From Tistlia consotensis USBA 355 (GTDB lineage: Bacteria; Pseudomonadota; Alphaproteobacteria; Kiloniellales; DSM-21159), in assembly GCF_900177295.1 (NCBI RefSeq), contig NZ_FWZX01000001.1, positions 186,001-250,000 of the forward strand: a DNA stretch of 64,000 bases. The letters run 5' to 3'. A model generated the notes under the pieces. That model searched no databases and was not told the DNA's origin. It worked only from the letters and a program-made list of their open reading frames with translations. Below are positions 15,965 through 23,198 of the stretch, piece after piece (position 1 is the first letter of the stretch; each line of letters opens with the position of its first letter). The position numbers were made by a program, and so were the translations under genes.

Positions 15965-16806
15965 CCAAGGCGCGGAACATTGCCAAGGCGCGGGCGGATG
16001 AGCGCGTTCCCCGCAATCCCGGCAGTGAGCAGGACGCGTCGCTGTCCTCGACCCTGATCCGCGGCATCGAGATCCTCCAGTGCTTCAGCTCGGGCGACCG
16101 CGCGCTGGGCAACGCCGAGATCTCGCGACGCCTCGGCCTGAACCGCCCGACCGTGTCGCGGCTGTGCAAGACCCTCGTGCACCTGGGCTATCTGCGGCGC
16201 GACGCCAAGGGCGCGTTCCGCCTGGCGCCGAAGCTGCTGGCGCTGAACTACCCGGTGCTCTCGGCGATGCCCTGGCGGCACGAGGTGCTCGGGCCGATGC
16301 GCGAGCTCGCCGAGCTCTGCGCCGGCAACGCCTCCGTCGGCGTGATGTCGGGCGATTCCTTCGTCCACGTCCAGACCGCCGGCAGCCCGCCCGGCTGGCC
16401 GCACATCCCGGACATCGGGCAGACCGGGCCGCTCCACCGCTCCGCGCTCGGCTGGTCGCTGCTGTCCCTGCTGCACGGCCGGGAGTTCGCCGACAAGCTC
16501 GCGGAGCTGCGCGCGCTCCATGCCGAGGAGTTCGCCGCCTTCGCCGACGCGACGGCCGCCGCAGTCGAGCGCTGCCGCAAGCAGGGCTTCTGCGTGTCCT
16601 ACGGCGACTGGCGGCCGAACCTCGTCGCTGCCGGAGCGCCGCTCGGGCGGACCGAGGACGGGCTCTGCGTCGCGATCGCCTGCGCGGTGCCACGCTACCG
16701 GGCGGTCGCGAGCTACTTCGAGACCGATCTCGGGCCGCGGCTGGCCGAGGCCGCCGACGCGATCCGTCTCTCGGGCGTCTTCGCCCTGCCCGCGCCGGCC
16801 GACTAA
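15961..16806 (+). CDS. IclR-family transcriptional regulator
   Basis: A 281-residue IclR-type regulator. The winged helix-turn-helix is visible as LIRGIEILQCFSSG, NAEISRRLGLNRPTVSRLCKTL and GYLRRD. The effector domain includes GNASVGVMSGDSFVHVQ and GRTEDGLCVAIACAVP. The start ATG overlaps the CoA-transferase stop (ATGA, 15961-15964), so expression is coupled. Its position between the CoA-transferase and the TRAP genes makes it the likely regulator of this locus. A near-palindrome at 16938-16951 downstream is a candidate operator. Confidence 0.9.
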   Translation: MTKARNIAKARADERVPRNPGSEQDASLSSTLIRGIEILQCFSSGDRALGNAEISRRLGLNRPTVSRLCKTLVHLGYLRRDAKGAFRLAPKLLALNYPVLSAMPWRHEVLGPMRELAELCAGNASVGVMSGDSFVHVQTAGSPPGWPHIPDIGQTGPLHRSALGWSLLSLLHGREFADKLAELRALHAEEFAAFADATAAAVERCRKQGFCVSYGDWRPNLVAAGAPLGRTEDGLCVAIACAVPRYRAVASYFETDLGPRLAEAADAIRLSGVFALPAPAD

Positions 16807-16937
16807 CCGCCGCAGCGGCGCCTCGCTTCCCCAATCGCGCCGACCGCCGGCGCCTGCCTCGTCCCGCCGCGTCCGCCGGCGCCGGCCATCGAAGCCGGCG
16901 CCGCAGCCGTCACGCCCGCCCTCCTCGTGCCAGTAAT

Positions 16938-16951
16938 TTCATTATATTGAA
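16938..16951. promoter_or_regulatory. Near-palindrome upstream of the TAXI-TRAP genes (candidate IclR operator)
   Basis: TTCATTATATTGAA at 16938-16951 is a 14-bp palindrome with one mismatched symmetric pair (TTCAwTATAwTGAA). It sits in an AT-rich patch within the 264-nt gap between the IclR gene and the TAXI binding-protein gene, 119 nt before the latter's start. Its left part, ATTTCATTAT, recurs in the divergent control region near 14705. The rest of the gap shows no gene; a short frame at 17008 stops after three codons. Confidence 0.45.
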
Positions 16952-17070
16952 CACTATGTCTATATGCGCTGCGATTTTGAAATTTATGTTGAGCGGGAGG
17001 GGGTTCCATGCAAGGCTGAGATCGGCGATCGCAAAACAAGGTGACGCCGCTGCCCTTAGGGAGGAATGAC

Positions 17071-18228
17071 ATGCGACTTGCGACCCTCGCCGCCGCGGCG
17101 TGCTTCGCCGCGTCCTCTGCCCTTGCCGCCGACTTCCAGCTGCCTAAGCAGCTGGTCTGGACCGCCTACGGAACCGGCTCGGCCGGTTACAACCAGGCCG
17201 TCGCCATCGGCGCCGCGCTACAGGTCGCCGCGGGAATCAACCTGCGGATCCTGCCTGCCGGCAACGACGTCGCGCGCCTGGAGCCGCTGCGCCAGGGCAA
17301 GGTGCCGTTCTCGGCCAACGGCATCGGAGTCTACCTGGCGCAGGAAGGCGTCTTCGCCTTCGCCGGCAAGGACTGGGGGCCGCAGAAGATCCGCCTGCTG
17401 GCGAGCAACGCCGGCGGCGGCGTCGCCATGTCCCTCGGCGTCGCCCGCGACGCCTGCGAGAAGGTCGGCAAGCCGGACTGCAAGGGCTTCACCTTCGCCG
17501 ACCTGAAGGGATTGCGGGTCGCCTGGATCAAGGGCGCGCCGGCTCTGAACGTCAACAGCACCGCCTGGCTCGCCTACGGCGGGCTCGGCTGGGACGACGT
17601 CGAGAAGGTCGAGTTCGGCGGCTTCGGAGCCGCCTGGAACGGACTGGTCGAAGGCACGGTGGACGCCGCCTTCTCGGCGACCAACGCCGGCAACTGCTAC
17701 GAGGCGGCAGCCGGTCCGCGCGGCCTCTTCTGGCCGCCCTTCGACCCGACCGACGAGGCGGCGTTCCGGCGGCTGCTCACGGTCGCGCCCTACTACATCA
17801 AGGTCCACGCCACGGTCGGGGCGACCATCGACGGCACCGAGGGCCGCGACATGGCGGCCTTCGCCTACCCGATCCTGATCGGCCTGGACAGCACGGCCCC
17901 CGACCTCGCCTACAACATGACCAAGGCGATGTTCGAGCTGCTGCCGATGTATTCCGGCAAGGCGCCGGGCATCGACGGCTGGGGGCTCCAGTTCCAGAAG
18001 TTCGACTGGGTGATCCCCTACCAGAAAGGCGCGGTGCGCTACTACAAGGAGGCCGGGGTCTGGTCCGACGAGGCGCAGGCGCACAACGACCGGCTGATCG
18101 CGCGCCAGGACGCGCTCGCCAAGGCGTGGGCGGCGCTGCGGGCCGAGAACCCGCAGGACTGGGAGGCGGCCTGGAAGCAGAAGCGCCGCGAGGCCCTGAA
18201 GGCCGGCGGCTTCGACACCGCCTTCTGA
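17071..18228 (+). CDS. TAXI-family TRAP transporter substrate-binding protein
   Basis: A 385-residue periplasmic binding protein with a signal peptide (MRLATLAAAACFAASSALAA). The mature part begins with the TAXI-type pattern WTAYGTGSAGYNQAVAIGAAL and continues with DVARLEPLRQGKVPFSANG, ADLKGLRVAWI and PGIDGWG. TAXI proteins deliver a solute to a fused TRAP permease, encoded directly downstream. ATG 17071 follows GGGAGGAA. At 385 residues it is longer than many TAXI proteins (about 320). The CoA-transferase context suggests a carboxylic acid ligand. Confidence 0.87.
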   Translation: MRLATLAAAACFAASSALAADFQLPKQLVWTAYGTGSAGYNQAVAIGAALQVAAGINLRILPAGNDVARLEPLRQGKVPFSANGIGVYLAQEGVFAFAGKDWGPQKIRLLASNAGGGVAMSLGVARDACEKVGKPDCKGFTFADLKGLRVAWIKGAPALNVNSTAWLAYGGLGWDDVEKVEFGGFGAAWNGLVEGTVDAAFSATNAGNCYEAAAGPRGLFWPPFDPTDEAAFRRLLTVAPYYIKVHATVGATIDGTEGRDMAAFAYPILIGLDSTAPDLAYNMTKAMFELLPMYSGKAPGIDGWGLQFQKFDWVIPYQKGAVRYYKEAGVWSDEAQAHNDRLIARQDALAKAWAALRAENPQDWEAAWKQKRREALKAGGFDTAF

Positions 18229-18242
18229 TCGTCTTCGACGGG

Positions 18243-18289
18243 CTCCCGCCGGGCCGGCAGCTCCGGCGGGAGACTCGGCGGGCGCCGAG
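18243..18289 (+). promoter_or_regulatory. Two adjacent hairpins between TRAP binding-protein and permease genes
   Basis: CTCCCGCCGG (18243-18252) pairs perfectly with CCGGCGGGAG (18263-18272), and CTCGGCG (18274-18280) pairs perfectly with CGCCGAG (18283-18289). The two hairpins fill most of the 74-nt gap between the TAXI gene and the permease gene. Such structures often stop 3'-5' decay and raise the level of the binding-protein message relative to the permease. There is no U-run, so a terminator is less likely. Confidence 0.5.
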
Positions 18290-18302
18290 GGGGAGCAGCA
18301 GG

Positions 18303-20303
18303 ATGGAGCGGAACGATCCCCAGGATCGCGGCGTCAGGGCCATCGAGGCGGAGCTCGAGGCCGAGGGCGCGGTCTTCGCCGGTCCGGCCCGCTGGTCGAT
18401 CGCGGCCGGGACGGCGGTCGCCATCGGAATCGCGGTCAACCAGCTCTTCAACCTGAGGATCGCCGGCTACGCGATGCTCGAGGAGATGTACCTCTATCTC
18501 CTCGCCGGGATCTTCCTCGCCATCACGTTCCTCTGCTATCGCGTGCGGGGCAAGGTCTCGCCGCGGATTCCCTGGTACGACTGGCTGCTCGCGCTCACCG
18601 CGCTCCTCGTTGCGGGCTACTTCGCGCTGACCACCGGCCAGAGCCTGGACAACGGCTGGGAGTACGCGGCGCCCGAGACGGCGGTCTGGTTCTCGGTCGT
18701 CCTCTATGCCCTGATCCTGGAGGCGATGCGGCGGGCCGGAGGCCTCGTGCTCTTCGCCATTGTCCTGCTGTTCTCGCTCTATCCGACCTTCGCCGAGCAG
18801 GTTCCCGATCCGCTGAGCGGCTTCACCCAGCCGTTCCTGGACGTCGTGCCGTACTTCATGATCTCGTCGGAGGCGTCCTTCGGAATCCCGATGCAGGCCT
18901 TCGGCAGCCTGGTCATCGGCTTCATCCTGTTCGGCGCCGTGCTGCAGTTCACCGGTGGCGGCCGCTTCTTCAACGACATCGCCATGGGCCTCGTCGGCCA
19001 CTACCGCGGCGGCGCGGCCAAGGTGTCGATCTTCGCCTCCGGCCTGATGGGCTCCATGTCCGGCTCGGTGATCTCCAACGTCCTGACCACCGGCGTCGTC
19101 TCGATCCCGGCGATGAAGCGGAGCGGATTCTCGGCGCGCTTCGCGGCGGCGACGGAGGCCTGCGCCTCGACCGGCGGCGTGCTGATGCCGCCGATCATGG
19201 GGGCGACCGCCTTCGTCATGGCCTCCTGGCTGGGCCTGCCCTACGTCGAGATCATGCTCGCCGCGGTCGTCCCCTCGGCGCTCTACTACTTCGGCCTGTT
19301 CGTGCAGATCGACGCCTATGCCGCGCGCCGCGGACTGCGGGGCCTGCCCAGGAGCGAGCTGCCCCGGGTCGGGCCGACGCTGCGCGGCGGCTGGGTCTAC
19401 ATCTCGGTCTTCGCGCTGCTGATCTTCCTGATGACGGCCTTCCGCTGGGAGACGACGGCGCCCTTCTACGCGATCCTGCTCCTGCTGGTCGTCGACCAGA
19501 TCAGGAAGGGTGCCCTGTTCAGCGCCCGCGGCTTCGTCGACTTGCTGGTCTCGGTCGGCCGGACGCTCGCGGAGATCGTCGCCATCCTGCTCGGCATCGG
19601 CATGATCATCGGCGCCTTCCAGGCGACCGGCCTGACCGGGCCGCTGGCCACGGAACTGGTGCACTTCGCCGGCGACTCGGTGCCGATGCTGCTGCTCATG
19701 GGCGCGCTCACCTCCTTCGTCTTCGGCATGGGGATGACCGTCACGGCCTGCTACATCTTCCTCGCGATCGTCCTGGCGCCGGCCCTGGTGCAGGCCGGGC
19801 TCAACGAGCTGGCCGTCCACCTCTTCATCCTCTACTGGGGCGTCGTCAGCTTCATCACCCCGCCGGTGGCGCTGGGCGCCTTCGCGGCGGCGACGATGGC
19901 CGGCGCCAACCCGATCAGCACCGGCTGGGAGGCGACGCGGCTGGGCGCGGTGATCTACCTCGTGCCCTTCTTCTTCGTGGCGAACCCCGCGCTGATCGGG
20001 CTGGGCGCGCCGGGCGCCGTGGTGCTGGCGGTGGTCTGCGCCTTCGCCGGGATCTGGTTCGTCGCCGCGGCGATGCAGGGCTACCTCGCGTTCGTCGGCA
20101 CGATGGGCTCCGGACCGGCGGCGATCGCCTCGAGGCTGCTGCTGGCCTTCGCCGGCGTGCTGGTGGCCGCGCCCGTGCAGGGCGTGCTGGGCCTCAGCCA
20201 GATCGGCCTGTCGCTGGTCGGGCTCGTGCTCGCGATCCCGCCGGTGCTGTGCGCCTGGCGCGCGAACCGCGCCGAGCAGGCGCAGAAGGCGGCGAGCACC
20301 TGA
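18303..20303 (+). CDS. TRAP transporter fused permease (4TM-12TM)
   Basis: A 666-residue inner-membrane protein fusing the small and large TRAP permease subunits, as is usual for TAXI systems. The N-terminal part has four hydrophobic segments from about residue 30. The large domain carries GLMGSMSGSVISNVLTTGVVSIP, GGVLMPPIMGATAFVMA and FVFGMGMTVTACYI. It is predicted to import the solute bound by the upstream TAXI protein, driven by a sodium or proton gradient. ATG 18303 follows GGGGGAG; a longer open frame upstream overlaps the binding-protein gene and is not used. It ends the operon. Confidence 0.9.
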   Translation: MERNDPQDRGVRAIEAELEAEGAVFAGPARWSIAAGTAVAIGIAVNQLFNLRIAGYAMLEEMYLYLLAGIFLAITFLCYRVRGKVSPRIPWYDWLLALTALLVAGYFALTTGQSLDNGWEYAAPETAVWFSVVLYALILEAMRRAGGLVLFAIVLLFSLYPTFAEQVPDPLSGFTQPFLDVVPYFMISSEASFGIPMQAFGSLVIGFILFGAVLQFTGGGRFFNDIAMGLVGHYRGGAAKVSIFASGLMGSMSGSVISNVLTTGVVSIPAMKRSGFSARFAAATEACASTGGVLMPPIMGATAFVMASWLGLPYVEIMLAAVVPSALYYFGLFVQIDAYAARRGLRGLPRSELPRVGPTLRGGWVYISVFALLIFLMTAFRWETTAPFYAILLLLVVDQIRKGALFSARGFVDLLVSVGRTLAEIVAILLGIGMIIGAFQATGLTGPLATELVHFAGDSVPMLLLMGALTSFVFGMGMTVTACYIFLAIVLAPALVQAGLNELAVHLFILYWGVVSFITPPVALGAFAAATMAGANPISTGWEATRLGAVIYLVPFFFVANPALIGLGAPGAVVLAVVCAFAGIWFVAAAMQGYLAFVGTMGSGPAAIASRLLLAFAGVLVAAPVQGVLGLSQIGLSLVGLVLAIPPVLCAWRANRAEQAQKAAST

Positions 20304-20417
20304 TTCCGCCCGACCCCGCGGGCACGGGGGCGGCCCTCGCTGTGCTGGGCAGTGGCGCTCGGCGGCCAAGCGCAGTAAGTCTCGGGGGCACCTGACACGA
20401 GCCCGGGAGACGCAAGG

Positions 20418-21776
20418 GTGGCAGAAAGCTTCGACACGATCCTCGAGGGCGGCAGAATCTTCACGCCCAGCGGACTGGCCGACGGCGGCGTCGCGATCCG
20501 CGACGGCAGGATCGCCCGGATCGGCGACCTCTCCGGCGCGACGGCGGCCGAGGTGGTCGACTGCAGCGGCCTGACCGTGCTGCCCGGCGTGATCGACACC
20601 CAGGTGCACTTCCGCGAGCCCGGCCTGGAGCACAAGGAGGACCTGGAGAGCGGCACGCGCGCCGCCGCCCTGGGCGGCGTCGTCGCGGTCTTCGAGATGC
20701 CCAACACCAAGCCCTCGACCCTGACCGTCGCCGACATGGCCGACAAGGTCCGGCGCGCCGAGGGCCGGACCTGGACCGACCACGCCTTCTTCATGGGCAC
20801 CGCCGCCGAGAACGCCGAGCACCTGGCCGAGCTGGAGAACCTGCCCGGCTGCTGCGGCGTCAAGATCTTCATGGGCTCCTCGACCGGCAGCCTGCTGGTC
20901 GAGGACGACGAGACCCTGCTGGAGGCGCTGCGCCACGGCCGCCGGCGGGTCGCCGTGCACTGCGAGGACGAGGCGCGGCTGCGCGAGCGCCTGGCGCTGG
21001 TGCGCGACGGCGCGGAGCCCTCGATGCATCCCGTCTGGCGCGACGTCGAGACCGCGCGCCGGGCGACCGACCGGCTGCTGCGCATCGCCCGCCTGGCCGG
21101 CCGCAAGGTCCACGTGCTGCACGTCACGACGGCCGAGGAGCTGCCGCTGCTCGCCGCCAACAAGGACATCGCGACCTGCGAGGTGACGCCGCAGCACCTG
21201 ACCCTGGAGGCGCCGGACTGCTACGACCGCCTCGGCAGCCTGGCCCAGATGAACCCGCCGATCCGCGACGGCGGCCACCGGGCCGCGCTGTGGGACGCCC
21301 TGCGCCAGGGCCTGTTCGACGTCGTCGGCTCCGACCACGCGCCGCACACCCTGGAGGAGAAGCAGGGCGCCTATCCGCGCACGCCCTCGGGCATGCCGGG
21401 CGTGCAGACCCTGGTGCCGCTGCTGCTCGACCACGTCACCGCCGGCCGCATGACCCTGGAGCGCTTCGTCGACCTGACCGCCCACGGCCCGAACCGGATC
21501 TACCAGATCGCCGGCAAGGGGCGCCTGGCGATCGGCTACGACGCCGACCTGACGGTCGTCGACCTCAAGGCAAGGCGCGAGATCACCGGCGACTGGCTGG
21601 CCTCGAAGTGCGGCTGGTCGCCCTTCGAGGGCACGACGGTGACCGGCTGGCCGGTGATGACCTGGATCCGCGGCCGCGCGGTGATGCGCGACGGCCAGCT
21701 GGACGGCCCGCCCGCCGGCAGGCCGGTGCGCTTCCAGGACACCCTGCCGGCCAGCAACCTGGAGCTCGAGGGGTGA
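20418..21776 (+). CDS. pyrC: Dihydroorotase (class I-like amidohydrolase)
   Basis: A 452-residue amidohydrolase that interconverts carbamoyl-aspartate and dihydroorotate in pyrimidine synthesis. Metal and active-site motifs in order: DTQVHFREPG (HxH-type and arginine), FEMPNTKP, the carbamylated lysine context CGVKIFMGSSTGS, HCEDEAR, HVLHVTTAEE, EVTPQHL and GSDHAPHT. The start is GTG 20418 (MAESFDT). It overlaps the next gene by 4 bp (GTGA). Because its operon partners are not pyrimidine genes, a related cyclic-amidase role such as a hydantoinase is possible but the motifs favour dihydroorotase. Confidence 0.82.
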   Translation: MAESFDTILEGGRIFTPSGLADGGVAIRDGRIARIGDLSGATAAEVVDCSGLTVLPGVIDTQVHFREPGLEHKEDLESGTRAAALGGVVAVFEMPNTKPSTLTVADMADKVRRAEGRTWTDHAFFMGTAAENAEHLAELENLPGCCGVKIFMGSSTGSLLVEDDETLLEALRHGRRRVAVHCEDEARLRERLALVRDGAEPSMHPVWRDVETARRATDRLLRIARLAGRKVHVLHVTTAEELPLLAANKDIATCEVTPQHLTLEAPDCYDRLGSLAQMNPPIRDGGHRAALWDALRQGLFDVVGSDHAPHTLEEKQGAYPRTPSGMPGVQTLVPLLLDHVTAGRMTLERFVDLTAHGPNRIYQIAGKGRLAIGYDADLTVVDLKARREITGDWLASKCGWSPFEGTTVTGWPVMTWIRGRAVMRDGQLDGPPAGRPVRFQDTLPASNLELEG

Positions 21777-22123
21777 CCGTCTACCAGGGCTTCTTCGACC
21801 TGAAGCCGGGCACCGCCGACCTGGAGTTCGCCGGCGCCGTCGAGGGCTACCTCGGCCACCTCAAGGAGCAGGGCCTGCTCAAGGACTGGCGCCTGCTGCG
21901 CCGCAAGCTCGGGCTCGGCCCGCGCGAGCTCGGCGAGTTCCAGCTGATCATGGAGTTCGACGGCCTGGAGCAGCTCGACCAGGCCTTCACCAGCGTCTCG
22001 ACCCGCGTCGACCCGATCGAGGGCCTGCACCACGCGGTCAACTCGAAGATCGCCCGGGTCTCCTTCGCGCTCTACCGCGACTTCCCGGACCCGCAGCGGC
22101 GGACCGGCGAGGAGCGCTTCTGA
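21773..22123 (+). CDS. Conserved small protein (probably DUF6614)
   Basis: A 116-residue protein starting at GTG 21773, which overlaps the dihydroorotase stop. It has no signal peptide or membrane segment. Recognisable conserved parts are YQGFFDLKPGTADLEFA, RLLRRKLGLGP and FALYRDFPDPQRR followed by GEERF. I recall this pattern from a conserved alphaproteobacterial family that I believe is DUF6614, with no function known. The ferredoxin-like alternation of strands and helices suggests a dimeric alpha-beta barrel. It is tightly packed between dihydroorotase and a methyltransferase, so co-expression is clear. Confidence 0.75.
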   Translation: MTVYQGFFDLKPGTADLEFAGAVEGYLGHLKEQGLLKDWRLLRRKLGLGPRELGEFQLIMEFDGLEQLDQAFTSVSTRVDPIEGLHHAVNSKIARVSFALYRDFPDPQRRTGEERF

Positions 22124-22124
22124 C

Positions 22125-22958
22125 ATGGCCGGCGAGTCGGTCACCGACCATTACGCCCGAGTCGGCCGCCTGGCGCCGCGCATCCTGGAGCTGGCCGCCG
22201 CGGCGACCGGCGGCGCCAGGCCTTCGGCCGCCGACCTCGCCGCCTTCGACCAGCTGCACCCGCGCGGCCGCGAGGCGACCGACGAGGTCGCCGACCTGGT
22301 CGAGTGGCGGGGCCTCGCGCGCTTCCTCGACCTCGGCTGCGGGCTCGGCGGCCCGGCGCGCTATCTCGCCGAGACGCGCGGCGTGCCGGCGGTCGGCATC
22401 GACCTCACCGAATCCTTCTGCGCCGACGCCCGGGCGCTCGCCGAGGCGACCGGCACCGAGGCGGTCTTCGCCTGCGCCGACGCGACCCGCCTGCCCTTCG
22501 CCGACGCCAGCTTCCCGCTGGTGCTGACCCAGGCCGCCTCGATGAACATCCCCGACAAGGCGGCCCTCTACCGCGAGGTCGCGCGCGTCCTGGCGCCGGG
22601 CGGCCGCTTCCTGCTGCACGACGTCCAGCTCGGCCCCGCGGAGGCGCCGCGCTTCCCGGTGCCCTGGGCCAGCGAGCCGGCCAACTCGCACCTGCTGCCG
22701 CCGGCTGCGATCCGCGGCCTGATCGAAGCCGCCGGCCTCGCCTGCCGGCGCTGGGACGACCGCACGGCCGAGGTGCGCGCCGGCATCGAGGCGCAGCGCC
22801 GCCGGGCCGCCGAGCTGAAGGCGGCGGGGCGGGAGCTGCCGCCCGGCGCGCACACGCTGCAGGGCCCCGAGTTCCGCGAGATGGCCGCCAACCTGGCGCG
22901 CAATCTCGCGGAGGGCCGTATCGTGGTGACCACCGGCCTGTTCGAAAGGCCGGCCTGA
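22125..22958 (+). CDS. Class I SAM-dependent methyltransferase
   Basis: A 277-residue methyltransferase. The SAM-binding motif I is FLDLGCGLGGPARYLAE, motif II is AVGIDLTESF, the acidic post-motif is CADATRLPFADASF, and EVARVLAPGGRFLLHD is the usual motif after it. The overall shape resembles small-molecule N-methyltransferases of the sarcosine/dimethylglycine or sterol type. ATG 22125 lies two bases after the stop of the preceding gene, so it is the third member of this operon. The substrate is unknown. The operon ends here, followed by hairpins. Confidence 0.82.
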   Translation: MAGESVTDHYARVGRLAPRILELAAAATGGARPSAADLAAFDQLHPRGREATDEVADLVEWRGLARFLDLGCGLGGPARYLAETRGVPAVGIDLTESFCADARALAEATGTEAVFACADATRLPFADASFPLVLTQAASMNIPDKAALYREVARVLAPGGRFLLHDVQLGPAEAPRFPVPWASEPANSHLLPPAAIRGLIEAAGLACRRWDDRTAEVRAGIEAQRRRAAELKAAGRELPPGAHTLQGPEFREMAANLARNLAEGRIVVTTGLFERPA

Positions 22959-23077
22959 TACGCGCCTGGCGCGAACCTTCCGCGCCCCGAAGAGCACGCA
23001 AGAGGTCAAGTAACGGCGCCGCCTGCCGCGGTCCTGCCGCCACTTTGCATGGCCGGTTGGCGAAGACGACTGTAGGA

Positions 23078-23118
23078 TCTCCTGGACAGCACAGGAGACC
23101 GTCGCGTCGTTTCGACGG
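23078..23118 (+). promoter_or_regulatory. Two inverted repeats upstream of the THI5-like sensor kinase
   Basis: TCTCCTG (23078-23084) and CAGGAGA (23092-23098) form a perfect 7-bp inverted repeat around 7 nt. CCGTCG (23099-23104) and CGACGG (23113-23118) form a second one around 8 nt. They lie in the 240-nt gap between the methyltransferase and sensor-kinase genes. They could end the upstream transcript, though no U-run follows, or be operators. The rest of the gap holds no gene. Confidence 0.4.
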
Positions 23119-23128
23119 CCGCAGCGAC

Positions 23129-23143
23129 TTAACCGTCCCGTAA
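23129..23143 (+). promoter_or_regulatory. CtrA-like motif, 7 of 8 bases
   Basis: TTAACCGTCCCGTAA matches TTAA-N7-TTAA at 7 of 8 defined positions. It is 56 nt upstream of the proposed TTG start of the sensor kinase. It is weaker than the exact sites at 50115 and 55060. Confidence 0.35.
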
Positions 23144-23198
23144 TCACCCGGCGTCAAAGTGGTGCCGGGCACGGCGACCGGACCAGACGGACCTGATC

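Noticed and set aside
18042-21485. Long minus-strand frame of over 1100 codons opposite the TRAP permease and dihydroorotase genes
   Set aside because: It is antisense to well-supported genes and its residues are repetitive (His/Arg/Asp/Ala/Gly); no family motif is visible.
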